Of a stretch of DNA of 64,000 bases, positions 36,201 through 49,000 are shown piece by piece. This DNA is from Colius striatus (lineage: Eukaryota; Chordata; Aves; Coliiformes; Coliidae): positions 5,678,001 to 5,742,000 of the forward strand of contig NC_084774.1 in the NCBI RefSeq assembly GCF_028858725.1. Reading direction: 5' to 3'. Positions within the stretch are counted from its first letter, which is position 1, and each line of letters opens with the position of its first letter. Under the pieces are notes generated by a model. The model saw nothing but the letters and a program-made list of their open reading frames with translations. It was not told where the DNA came from and did no database searches. Both the position numbers and the translations under genes were made by a program.

Positions 36201-36878
36201 ATTCCTTCACCTGTAGGTGGAATAAAGAAAGAGGAATTAAATGCTAAGCAGTTAAAATTTAGAAATGTCTCCTTTGTCATAACTTTATCCAATGTCCTTT
36301 CATATTTCTGTAATGCCATCTTCCCCTCTGCACTTCCCTTTTCCTGGGGACTCAAGCAGTGCTGTAGCTCTCTGTTGTAGCTCTCCTTGCTAAGCAGTTC
36401 ACACCTCTAAGGCTTTCAGACTGAAATAGGCATTTATGTCACAGATGTTTATGGTACAGTAAAGTGACAAAGGCTCAGTTTTGGTAAGTTCATCCCTCAT
36501 GGTGAGAGTTTTCATCCATACAGCCATCTTTATAGTAGCTGCACAAGTGCTGTTAGTGTTAAACAAGCAGCAGCAGTGCCCTGCAAGGAAGAGGGGACAG
36601 GGGATGTCAGTAAAAGCTCAAAATGAAGCCCTGTGCAGTGCCTGATCAGACAGCAAACCTTCTGATTGGGCTGGGAACTTACACTCTTACTTCTTGGGAA
36701 ATGGAAGAGTATGTGAACAACACTCATCTGTGAAACAGCCATCATCTCACTCTTTGTTCCTTTCTTCTTAGTATTTATTTTCCCTGCAAGTTCATCCTTG
36801 TGTCAAAACATATTAGAAAGACAAATTCTGTAGGAGAGTGATGTTTGTTATCACACTAGCTGGTACAGCTGAGAACCA

Positions 36879-36908
36879 GTAAGCACTTGTAAGCACTCAG
36901 TAAGCACT
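36879..36908 (+). repeat. Short triple repeat of GTAAGCACT
   Basis: Three exact copies of the nonamer at 36879-36887, 36889-36897 and 36900-36908, with 1-2 base spacers. Functional meaning unknown. Confidence 0.75.
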
Positions 36909-39900
36909 TGAGCTCTCAGAGCAGGAAACTTACAATTAATATTGATTGGAAACATTTTTTTTTCTCATTGCAAATACAGTGTACATTGTCAGCAGCACTT
37001 TTCCTATTACATATGTCTGGATTTTTGCTTGCCCATTAGCATCTCAATGGGAAGATGGTCTTTCATTTATTCTACAACATTAACAAAGCTCATTAATTGG
37101 AATCCACATGAAAGCAATTAGAAAAATCTTGACCAGACTGACAACTGAATGCACCAAGAAAGGTGAAAACATTTCTCTGCTTTGTTAAAAGCTCAGTAAA
37201 AGTGTAAAAAAGACTGAGATGCAGGAAAATAAAACCCAAACACATGGCAGGGGTGCCTTATGTGTTCCTATAACTGTTTACACACAGGGTTTGTTCTGTG
37301 TATGTTTTCGTGCTTTGTTAGGTTGTCCTGATATGTCATTAAACCAGATCTCAATAGCCTTGGGGGGAAAAAACCCCAAATCCTGGTGTTACTTTCAGTG
37401 TTGTATGAATTGTGTAATGCTGAATACATAATTAAGGCTAGAACACTTAACCTTGAGTCTGTTTATAATGTCAAGTAACTTTGACAACGGACTGAGCTCC
37501 TGGTGTCTCCTGATAGGTCTGTTGGTGTTGCTTAGTTCTTACTGTTCTTAATTGCTGATTATTTAAATGTTCATTTATGAATTTAAAGAGTAAAGGCAAT
37601 GTATTCTCATTTGGAAACACTGGAGGGGGTGTGACAGGCTGGACTCTGTTACCTCTGAGAGCATAACCCTGGTTACCTGAGTGCTGCTGCACCAGTCTCT
37701 TGTATCCATGCGGTCACATCCCTATTAGAGCACCTGACCCATAAAGCCTCTCTTCCTATGGAGGGGAAACTCCTAAACGTGGAATACCTGTGTTTAAATC
37801 CCTAAGACCCAGTTGCTGATTCTCACAGCTGTATGTCTGAGGTGTAGCTTTCCTTGTATGTATCTGATTAGGTCCTGAGTCCAGTCCTGCTAAAATGGAG
37901 ACTTTCATTAACCATAGAAACTAGATCTGGTGCTGAAAGATGGACAAAGGCTTCCAACACTCCAGCTCCTGCTGAGGCTTTTATGCCTTCAGCTATCAAA
38001 TGTGTACTCTGCTGAGCAGCATCATTAAACATGCATGAACTGTCAGGATCTCTGTTTCCCAATGGGGTAGGCACGTGTGCTGCACAGGGCTCTGCGTCGT
38101 AGCTCCAGCAGTAAAAGTCTCCTTGAGCTCTTTTGCTTCACAGATGGTCCAGACCCGATGAACTCAAAGCATCTCTGAAGTCAAACCAGCCAGGTACAGT
38201 TATCTAGTACAGAGATATAAGGACTTTGCACCTTGAGAAAAATCTTTCCAATTAACCTTCCCAACCTGCTGTGAAGGAGGTAAGTAACAGGCACTAACTG
38301 CCATCCAAGGATTGCAGCAAAGAAACCCGATGCAGAGCTGAAGGTGAAGGATGAGGAGCTCACAGTTAATAATGGGACTACAGTTCACACTTGGTGCTGG
38401 GCAGGCAGCCAGCTCCTAACCACTGGGATTTTAACTTGTAATCTTGCAAGCCATGGATCTTGGCCCACCAGTTCCTTCCTGTCATGGCATGAAATCTTCC
38501 ATAGGTCAGCTTGGTCCTGGCTCTTTATGTGTTTGGAGAGGTTTAGTCTCCAAGCCTGCTCCTGGCTTTTGTGTCTGCAAATGGCCCTTCTGGGAATGTC
38601 CTGGATCCTAACACTGCAGCATTGCTTTGGGTCAGTGCTGCTGCTGGAGCTGGTACTGAATGCTTTACTTGTAGAGAGCTGTGTCTACAGAAAACAGGAG
38701 GAATGAACACCAGCCTTTGACAAAGATGAGTTGTTCAAATATTGGGGGTTGACCATGTTTTTTCTTCTTTTGGTACATTTACAAGGTAAAAACTGCCATT
38801 GGTGCCATCTCAAGTCCTATTTTTTCTGTAGTGGTGAGGGTACCCTTGGACAACTTGTACTGTTGGGAAGTTATTGTGCCACTTTAGTGGTTCCTGCTCA
38901 GCTTGGTGTAAGCTTTCCTAGTGCAGATGGAGTAATGCTCCTCAACATCAGGGCCTCTCCTGTGAGCCTTTACAAAGCCATTTTTTTACTGATTTGATGC
39001 TCAAGAATGAAAGATGAATTACTTTTCACTTCTCTTGCTGCAGCACTTTTTTGTTCTGCTGTACCAGAAAAAACCCTCCTGGTTTGTTCTTCACCTAACC
39101 TTTGATTTCCTCTCATGGCCTTCTGCTGAAATCAGCATGAATATTCCTCTACCTCTTGTAGTCCAACATTTTGCTGCCACTTTCAGCTTTCCCTTGGTGT
39201 CCTCCTGTGCCTTCTCTTCTCTTAGCAATTTCCTTCCTTTCTTTTCCAGTCAGTCCCTGGTTATTCCATGTGCCATTCTATAAGACATTTGAGAGCCTTC
39301 CCATGACTTCAGCACTTTGAACTGTTGTTTGTTTGCTGCTTGTTTGCTTTCTACAGGGAATAACTAATGCCAGTGTTCTTCCTCATCTGTCTTTTTCTGT
39401 GATAGTATTTAATCACTGGTAACCCCTAGTTTGAGCATCATTTCCTTTTCTTGTCCCATGTTGCTTCCTTCTAGACAAAACTCACACCACACAGCTGAAT
39501 CACTTCTCCTCTGCCACTACACCATGATTCCTCCTTTGCTGCACCACTCATTTCCTCCCCCTGTCTGTTTGAAACCTCTTGCCCTCAACGTGAAGACTGC
39601 AAGACTATGCAAGACTGTATTTCCTACTTTTTCCCCATCTCCATCATTCCCACCCTCATCTCCCTCACCTTCCCAATGCTCTCCATTCCTCCTCTGCACA
39701 GCTGGCTTTACCTCTTGCACTGAGCAAGCCTCAGTGCCCCAAGCAGCCCATGTTCACCAACCATGACCAACTTCTGCCTTTACTTCTTGTCTCACAGTTT
39801 GTTTCTTCCCCCCAACCTTTTCTGTGCTGCCAGGTGTCACCCAGGAGCGTTGCCCAGCAGTGCTGAGACATGGGAGCATAGGCTGCTGCTCTGCTTTGCT

Positions 39901-42289
39901 CATTCACACTAGGTTTAAGTATGGCCATTGTCTACTTGCTTACCATCAGCCTTGCTTCATAGTGACAGCAACTCTTGGCTGGAACAAAATACACTGGGAG
40001 ACCTTAAAAGATCACAAGAAGAAAGCTTTGCCAGGGAATTAAAACTGTAGAGATAGAAGCATAAATTGGAAAGGGGAAAATGGGGCAGCACTTTCAGCTC
40101 GTGCACAGGGCTGCTGGCACAGCTGCTCCTCCAGCGCTCGGCCCCCGCTGCCGCCCGCCTGCGCTCAGCCGTTTTGACAAGTGTCACCATGCAGCAATCA
40201 CAGGCACATGAGCTCTGTACGCCTGCAGAACAAGGATGGGAGTTTTACTGTCCCCTCCATTCTACGTTGTCAAACTCCCAGCACAGCCCAGGACTGGCAG
40301 CTCCTTCTGTGCATCCACATTACAGGGTCTGCTCACTGCCCTTCCATCACTGCAGCTTTTTACCTATTTAGTTCTAATCCAGTTTTAATTGGATGCCAGC
40401 ATCTAGTCTGACTATACTTATGTATTGTAAAAGCACAAGAGAAAAATCCTGTTCATAGACCTGGGTGAAATCTTTCCAGCAAGTAGTAAATTTAATAAAG
40501 AAAGGAGTTTGAGGGGCCAAAACTACCTGTGAAATTGGACTGAATGCTGGGTGAGGAAGAAGATGCTAGGAACTGGGTCTATTTGAAAACAGTGGAGGTT
40601 TTAGTGGTGCTTTTTATGAAACTTTACTTTCAAAGTATGTTTTCCTTAACCTAGTCTCTGTAATCTTTTTGATTTGTACCCACCAAAAAAGAGAAAACTT
40701 GATGCAGTGAATTTTGACTCTATTAGAAAACAAACAAACTGTATTTCTGTTCTAGCTCCAAACTTTTGTATTGGCAACCGAAGCAAGAGCTTTGATTCAC
40801 CAGCAAAAACGAGGATGATGCGGATGCCTGCAGGCTCTCTCTGATGTGCTCATCCTCATCTCACCCTCTGCCTTGAAGGTCTCCACCTTCTCCATTCCTG
40901 GGCACCACAAGAGCCTGCTGACCTAGTAGCTGTCCTTATCTTCACAATCACGGTGCTCATACCCAGATTTGAATTGAAGATGAGTTTTTTTTGCTTGTTT
41001 GAGGTTTTTTTGATCCTCTAACTGTTAAGATGCACTTCAGCTCTTTGCGCTGACTCACTGGCCTGGCACAGGGCCAGTTTATTTATGTGACTCCCCCATC
41101 ATTACCATACGTGCCTCAGAAAGCAGCTGTGCTTACAACACATTTTCAATTAGCAGACGACTGAATTATGGACTTCAGAGACTGGTCCAAAGCTGTTGGC
41201 CCCTCCAGCACACCGGGATAAGGCTCCAGCTGCCAGACTCATGCTTTGGAAAGTTTCCTCCAGCCCTACACAGCCCAGGGCTACTAAGGTCTCCGGCTGG
41301 TGAGGATCCAAGTCTAGTCCTAGACCTGTCACTAACCTTCCACTTGGCTAAAAATCTTGCACTTACACCTCTGTGGATCCAGTGAGAAGGAGGACATGGA
41401 TGTACTTTCTTCCCATCAGTTTTGTTTTCCAGATTTTTGCATATGCAAATGCAGCAATAAGAAAATTTGAACAATTAAGGCACATCTCCATGTGTCACTT
41501 GGTGACTCCTCAAAGACGGTCCTGCCATGCTCCAGACAGGGCTCCCAGACACTCCTAAGGGGAAACTCCCACCTGAATCAGACTTCAACACTCAGGATGC
41601 TCTCTCACACTCTGGTATGATTGCAAAGATCCAGGTTTATTAACCACAAATTGTCCTGCTCAAAGGAGGGAGTCACATTCCAAACCAAACAGCGTTTGTC
41701 GAGCCTGCATGTTCTAATGAACACCACCATGCTCTAATGAAACCCCCCAGCTCAATGGTCAGAGCTGTCTCCCCATTGACCTGTTAGGCCTGGAGAAATA
41801 AGTTGATGATGACTTATCCTCCAAGCCTTCTGAAACCTATTTCATCCCAGAAAAGGCACCCAGTCCCAGACACATCTGTCGGCAGCACAAGGAATCCTCT
41901 CTGCTCTGCTCCCTGGCCCTGCAGGAGCACCCAGGCTCCTGAGTGCCACTCCCTGGCCCAGGAGGCTTCTTGGCTTCGCTCCCAGCTCTGGTAACTGGCT
42001 TTGGCTCCTGGTGAAGCCTCTTATCCGTCTCTCTTCCTCAGTCTATAAAATGGGCATGAGGCATACTTCAGGAATGGCATTTTGTTTACATCGGTCACTG
42101 TGCTTTACAAGCCTGACATGAACGTCGTGTCAGGGGTAGCTTTTTGTTTCTCTTTTGGTTTTTTGTTTAAAAAAAGTGCTCTTTGTCCCTAGCATCTCCT
42201 TGCTCTGTGGCAAACAGGAACCTGCTCTCAGGCTCAGCTCGTTACACCTAAAAAAAGAGCAAAATGGTTTCTAACCCGGATATCCTCCC

Positions 42290-43060
42290 CAGACCTTTCA
42301 GATTCAGCGCAGGCGGCAGCATCCCACGCCTCGCACCCGGCCAGAACTCAGCGCGAAATCTTATCTGCAGCCACAGCCGCAGCTTCAGGAAGGCCGAGGC
42401 GCGGCTGCAGCGCTCCAACAAAGCCTGAAGACCTTTACAAGAATATGTATTTGCTTTAACCACCGCCCAGGCGACCGCAGCCGCCGCGCTTCCCCGGGCC
42501 CTCCCCGACGGACGGGCGGACAGACTCCCCTCGCCGCCGCTCCGGCTCCGCGCCTTCCACCTGCCGGGGCGGAGCGGCCGCGGCCGCGGCTCTCTCGTCT
42601 CTGGCCCCGCCTCGGGGCGGAGCGGCGGCCGCGGCCGGAGGCGGGCGGGGCCCGGGGCTGCGCGGCGCCGCTGCCGCTCGCCCGCTGGCCCGCCTGGCTG
42701 CCGGGGCGGCGGGAGCGCGCGGCCGGGCCGTCCGTGCCGCAGGGGCTGCCGCGGGTGAGTGCGGGGCCGGGGCCGGGGCAGCGCGGGGTAGGACTGACCG
42801 GACCCGGCGGCGCGGCGCGGGGCCAACCGCGGGGCTACCGCGCTCCTTCCCTCGGCGAGCGGGGGCCGTCGTGTCGCCCGTCGCCCCCCCGGGGCAGGGA
42901 GGGCCGCGGAGGGGGGTCCCGGCCGCGGGCAGGGCAGCGGCTGCAGTCACGCCGCGGAGTTTCGGCGACTCCAGCCCAGTGCAATGCTAGACCGGGCTGG
43001 CGAGAGTCACCGAAATAACGTATCCCGCTGCCTGCCCGGGTGGCACCGGGCACCCGCTAA
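42290..43060 (+). promoter_or_regulatory. PPP1R16B: CpG island promoter of PPP1R16B
   Basis: The densest CpG block in the window, peaking at 42.47-42.95 kb, with many GC boxes (for example CCCCGCCTC and GGCGGGCGGGGC around 42606-42650) and no evident TATA box. It lies about 18 kb upstream of the first coding exon and contains a strong plus-strand donor (GTGAGT at 42755). Open frames across it on both strands are Pro/Ala/Arg-rich low-complexity readings. Confidence 0.75.
42650..42754 (+). other. PPP1R16B: Probable untranslated exon 1 of PPP1R16B
   Basis: GGGGCTGCCGCGG followed by GTGAGTGCGG is a near-perfect donor in the middle of the CpG island. The next supported exon on this strand is 60768-61019, which begins only five bases before the PPP1R16B start codon, so an upstream untranslated exon is required. 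The left boundary given is arbitrary; the transcription start cannot be read from sequence. Confidence 0.6.
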
Positions 43061-46000
43061 CCTTGCCTTGGACGCGACCAATGGTGAGCACGCATTTACC
43101 CCTTTGAGGCGATTTCTACTCCTTCGAACGATTGGTTTTGGTACTTAGGTCCACGCTTGTACCGTGGGTCATCGAGAAAAAGCAAGACGCTGAGCATGCG
43201 AATTTCTCGTGTGTTGGTGGATGGGTTTTCCTTATTGTATTTAGAAATCTTCTCCAATTGGTATGGTTGTGATGTGGAGGAAACGTTCTGGAGGCAGCGT
43301 GAGTGTAAGTGCCAGTGATTCCTGAAATGGCATCAGGATTGTGAGGGCTGGTTTGTGGGAGATGAAGGGCTTTCTCACAGAGTCTCCTTCAGATGCTGGC
43401 AGAGCAGGCAAACTTCAGCGTGAACTTCAGCCCCTTCTCCAGCTGCAGGGTCTAAGGTGCCAGTGTTGGGAGAGATGCTTTCCGTTGACAAGCTGACAAT
43501 TTTGTGGTTGTGTCTTTGACTTACATATTGCAAAAGGATATTTTTCTGCACTGTGCTCGAGGAGGATGTTTCAAGTTATGATGGAATAGCAGAGAAAGTG
43601 GCCTCTCACAAATTGTCAAGGAAGCAGAGGGCTCCCAAACCCAGGGGGGAAAAAAGTCCCTTTTGGTTGGAGCTCTCTGTGCTCCCTAACAAATGCTCGG
43701 GGAACCTCGGGGGAAGTGACTGTCCTAGCTGTCACCTTGACCTAGCCTTTCTTGGCCTGGGTGTCCTGAGCCCTGCCATTACGGTTAAGTGCTTTTTCAC
43801 AATTGGAAGAGACAAGCTCTGTGATGGCAGAAAGCAGAAGGGGTTTTTCTGGCTGCAGTTTTCACCTGGTGAGAGAATTGTGTTTCTTGTGGAAAATGTA
43901 ATGTATTTACCTTTTCATTTAGGTTTTTTCCATTCATTTTTTAATCTCTATGCTATAGGTTGGACCAAAAACTGTGAATGATATTGAAAATGCTGGTATT
44001 ACACTATTTTAATGGGTTTTGATTTGTGTCTTGAAATCTCTTATGAGTTTAAAAACCAGAAGTACTTATTTTCCTTCTGATTGGAAAACATAAGTGACTG
44101 TTTCATAAGGAAAAATAAAAGGTTTGATGTCTTGAACTTTGTGGTGGATGTGATGAAATGCTGAGATACTGCATCTTCTTTTTGCCATCAAAACCACGTG
44201 TCCAGGCTGCTCATTTCTAACAATGTCTTGTTGTTGAGTTCGTCATTGCAGGAAAGATGACTCTGTGAATGTGCTGGTACCAATTGTACCAGCTCCTTGG
44301 TGTTTCTGCATCACTTCTTTGGCCACTTTGTTAGAACCTTATTTTCTCTTGGTTTAATAATTTATAAAATGTCAGTTGCCTCTAGGCACATTTCATCCAG
44401 TAAGAAGAAAAACATCAACCAGTGTTTACTGGTTATGGAGCCTGAGGTTGACAAATAGTGAAACTTCTGTGGATGAGGGGATGTCTCATTTTTAATCTTG
44501 AATAAACTCACAAAAATGCCAGGTTTGTGCTAAAAGCCTTCTGGGAATGTTACATGTTACTCCTTTCTCTTATCTCCATCCTTAAAAAGGTCTCTTGCTT
44601 GCTGGTGACAAAGTAGGTTTTAACTGTGACCTTCCCTAACCTGTTTTGAGATCTGCTTCTCCTTTTTGCCCTTACCTATGTCTGTCTGAAGTTTTGCAGC
44701 TCTTGGGTATCTAATGGTTGTGAGTTAAGGGTAGCAAAATTGGGTCCTGTGTCTTCACAGCCTTTGTTTCTTTGACGTGAAAGAGGTCAGTCTCTTTTTG
44801 GGAAATAAATTGCCCTCTCAAATCCTCTGCCAGACACATACGAACCACTATCATTAACTGCATTTTGAGTCACTTCTTGAGCTGGAGGGGAAAAATTGGC
44901 CTGCTGTTTATCTTGTCTCCTTTGAAACTGCTAAATGATGATTCAGTGATCTTAGTGGGCAAATTATATCACCAGCTAATTGACCTAAGGAGGAAAACTT
45001 GTGTGCTGTCAAGCAAATGGCTGCTGCTGTTCTTCACTCTGAAACACTCAGCTCCCCAGCAGCTACTCGCAGTTTCAAATGGGGGTTTTGTTGAGGCACG
45101 GGAAAGGGGACAAGGGGAACCCTTCCTGTTAGCCATACCTGTGCACCGTGTTCACTTCTCTTCCAGCAGGTTTTGAAGGTACTGATTCTTAAAGTATAAG
45201 AATTGTAACATCTCAAGCTTGCTTCCCCTGTGGGTAACCCTCTCCTCTTCATCCTGGGAGGGTGAAACTGCTCACTAACATTTTGGGAGGACATGGCTTT
45301 GCCAAGGATCTCAGCAGAGCTGAGTTTGGGAAGGAGGCAAAGGCATGATGCAGGGACCCCCCTCATCACCTGCCTGTTCCTGTCTTTGCTTTGGCTAAGT
45401 CTTTTTCAGGAGTGATCTGCCCCTCTCCAGATGTGCATGGCAGCTTCATGGCCTGATGCCAGGCAGGTGGGTTGGGATTAGCGCTGTGGTCAGTGAAGTG
45501 TGTGCTGCGTGGCTGGCCAGGGCTGGGGAGAGCGAGCCCAGTGCTCTGCCAGCACCGAGGGTCGGCCTGACCTCACAGCTTGTTTGCTTGTTTAAAATAG
45601 TTCAGGGCTGGCCACCTCCCTGCAAGAAGGGCTTGTAATTGCAGGAGAGTACCAGTGTAGAAGCATCCAGGCATCGTGTTTTCAGATCTCTTTGCTTAAA
45701 GAGCTGCAGGAGTGAGCTGTGATGTGTGAAAGGGGTCAGCTGTTGGCTTTTTTCAAGGCTGTTAGTTGAGTTACACCACCTCCTAGGATGGCCTTGCCAG
45801 CTGGCTCATCCTTTAGGGAAGTTTAAAGAGGCTTAACACAATCTTACTAGAAATCTGTCGTCTTCTATTAATCTACTTGTCTCTCCTTGTCTGCTTTCCA
45901 CGTGCTCCCTTGCTCATTCATCTCGACACCACTGTTCTGCCTGCATTGCTGTCGGTCGATATGAGCTGTGCCACTTGCCAAAGTCTGGTTCATTTTTAAG

Positions 46001-49000
46001 ACAGCTGTCCAATGTGGGTTTTCCTTGTATATGCATATAGATACAACACTTCAGTATATTTTTTTTGAAGGTGGCATTTCTGAAAGGACAGCAGAGGCTG
46101 AGTGCTTTGCTGGCTGGGGTGGAGGTGCAGGAGAACCACAGTACCTGGGAGCAGTCAGACTCCAGCTCTGAGTAAGCCAAAGCCCCCTCCTATGCCAGGT
46201 CCCGCTCTGCATGTGGCACAGCTCACCTTGATGCTGGCAGCAGCACAAGGGACTGGTGATTGTGGGTATGAATCACTGTCTACCTGCACCTTCTCTTCTG
46301 AAATCAGAGTAGTTGCTGCTTTGGAGGGTAGTGCTGCTTGACTGGAGCGACAGCACAGATGAACAGCAACAGGAGGCTGGGAGGTGAGAGGGGTGACACC
46401 CTCGAGTGTCACAGCAAAGTGGGAAAGAGTTCTTCAGTGAGAACTGATGATGCTGGACTGAGTCTGAACTCAGCAGCACCCTTCAGCACCTCTGCTAGGG
46501 GAGGCAAATGTTGCTTTCAGAGTAATGCAGTTCTTCCTAATAGATCTTTTTCTTGCAGGTCTCACAGAAGCATGTCATTGCTGGGGTTAACAGCCATGTA
46601 GGCACTAGTGAGGAAGGCTAAACTTGAATACCCATAGAAAATAAACAGGTAGTATATTATGTGGTATGGATTAAGTGAGCTGCAAGATCTCTGGCTCTAG
46701 AGGCCCAGGTAGGAAATGCTTTTGACAAAGGTGACTTGGCCATCCCTGCTTTCAGGGAGAGCATCCACAAGCTGATGCAGGTACCAGTGCTGCCTTTCCC
46801 CTCAACTTTCACAGGGAGGCTCTTTTTCCTGCACAATATGTTTGCTATGCTTGAACATTGCTAGCTGACAGGGAAAGAGATCAGTGTGTTTTTTTTCCAG
46901 AATAGTCAGCTGATTTAATCCCATGGGAAGTGGTTGAAAAGCAGGAGACAGGTAGGTTGACATTCTTAGCTTTCAATAATTCCAATAGGAGAAGGATAAA
47001 CTGAGATGTACAGTTGCTGGAGACTTTTTCTCTGTTTGCATTTGAAAGAGCTTGATAGGCTGTGATTAATGAAGCTCAATGGAAGCTTGATAAGTGATAA
47101 ATTCAAATAAACCTGAAGCGAAAATGGCTTTATGAGAAGGCTTTTGGTTGCCTGTAAAGTGCAGGTAGTGGATTTTGCCTAGTGTTGTTCGCTTTGTGGT
47201 TGGCAGACTGCTATTCATGGGCTGTCCCCCTACTGAGGCCTGTCCCCAAATGGGCTGTGCCCTACTGAGGTGAGACCCCCAAACAAGCTGTCCCCAAAGG
47301 GGATGTCCCTGTGTGCCTTCTGCAGGCGTAGCTGCAGTGCCGTGGCTCCTGCCCAAGCCATGTCTGTGCAGACACTCCTGCAGGCAGTTGTTTCTTTCCT
47401 GGTTCAGATTAATAGAAAGTTTCCAAATTACGACTATTCAATTTGTGTCCTGGAACCCCCAGTGTCCCCATATCTAGGCTCCAATTAAGGGTGCTCTAAA
47501 AGCAGTAGGCCAGCTAGCAAGGCCTTGCAGATCAGAACCGTTGGCCTAATCTATTTTTGAAGTGAATTAAAAAGGTACTGCCACTCCAGAATAAGAAGTC
47601 ACCTGGGGAGTTAACCCACAATAGTTGTTCTGCTTTGAATTCGCACCCTGTCTCACTTCAAAATAACTTTCCTTTCCATTTATGCAAGGTCTGTAAGCAC
47701 AGGGCTTAGGCAAGGTCCCTCAGCAGAGCTAGGAAAACATCTTATTTTTCCTGAGTCTTCACTGCATCGCTTCCTGGTGATCTGCACATGCTCCTTAATT
47801 TAGGCATCCTTTTGTGTAATAAATCCACCCTGTTTCTTGCTCAGTCCCCTGCAGAGATCTGTGCTCCTTTTGCACCCTCACCTCTGTGGTTTGCTGTAGC
47901 ACCCTGAGTGCCAGCTCCCTGCAGACACCTTTGCTCTCTTTCCCTCCCCTGGCTCTGGCTGTTGTGCTTGTTGTACGCAGTGAAATGAGCATCTCGACTG
48001 CTCATCTCCCCAGAGGTCCACGTCAAGATTGCGCCAAGAGCTTTTCTTAGGCTGGATGGGACCTTATCACCTTTCTTGGTGAGTCACTAGGTAAGAGACA
48101 GCATCAGGTGCCTTTTTCTGAGCTGTGGCTGATAACCTGAGCTGGGCAGAGGTGGCAGGCGTAAATTATTTGCAACAGTCGACCCAGGCACTGCTCTTGT
48201 GCTGCTCTCATCTTGCGTTGGCCGGGAGAAGGAGCGGGGATATCTGCTGGATGTTTGGAGTTGTACTGAGACGCTGTTGTTACACTGCTCCTTTGCATTT
48301 GTCGAGCTCAAGTTAAATGTATATAATTTTAATGTCTCATGATTCTTTGGGGGCTGAGTCATGGTTTTCTGGCCTGAATGAATCATACCTCTTGAACTCC
48401 ATTGCTAAATTCATTCTGCAACAATTACAGGGTTGGAAATGCCACCCTAAGTGCACACAAACAAGCTGGCAGCAATTTTCTCACCCTGTGTTGCCAAGAG
48501 ACCTCCCTTATAAGTTTGATCATTAGCTTTTGCCTTTGCTCTGTAGATGAGGGGCTGCTTGGCACACTATGTCTTGATGCCCTTGAGCTGGTAGGGAGGA
48601 AATTGCAGGTTGTGTATTTCTGGAAGAGGAGGGACAGCTTAAGAGAGAAGGCTGGAGATGTGCAGCTTCTGTACCAGTTTTTTTAGTGTTGGCCCAGCTT
48701 CTCCCTGTGATGTTATGGCGCATTGATGCCATCTCTAATGATTTGTATGGGAAACTCTCAAGTATGAGGCATTGCTCTAAAGTGGTGGCAATATTGGATG
48801 TCAGCAGCATTTCACGGTGCAAATTCTGCTTGATTACTTGCTCAGAGGAGAAGGACCAAGGAAGGTGTGACCCTCATGCTAGCTCTAAAGTGTCTGCTAG
48901 TACTGCCATAGTTTTCTCTACTTTGTGGTGCTAAGCTGAGATTTAGGGATTTGTGTAGGTCTTGGCTCTTTATTACTGAGGCCTCGAGCAAGAGTTCATC

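Larger units (their letters stand above)
30151..42289. other. Intergenic, no recognisable gene
   Basis: About 12 kb between the CR1 tail and the PPP1R16B CpG island. It contains a G-rich quadruplex-type motif near 33.27 kb, a short triple repeat at 36.88 kb, a pyrimidine-rich block at 39.0-39.8 kb and a small CpG-rich patch at about 40.1 kb. No exon is supported. Confidence 0.5.

Noticed and set aside
41580-41800. LTR-like look of the sequence around GTTTATTAACCAC with two TTCTAATGA/CTCTAATGA repeats
   Set aside because: No paired terminal repeat, TG..CA ends or target duplication could be found in the window; the resemblance is too weak to call.
42248-42950. Minus-strand frames of 192 and 164 codons at the PPP1R16B island
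   Set aside because: Low-complexity Ala/Pro/Arg readings, no conserved motif and no splice logic. A divergent transcript is possible, but these are not supported proteins.
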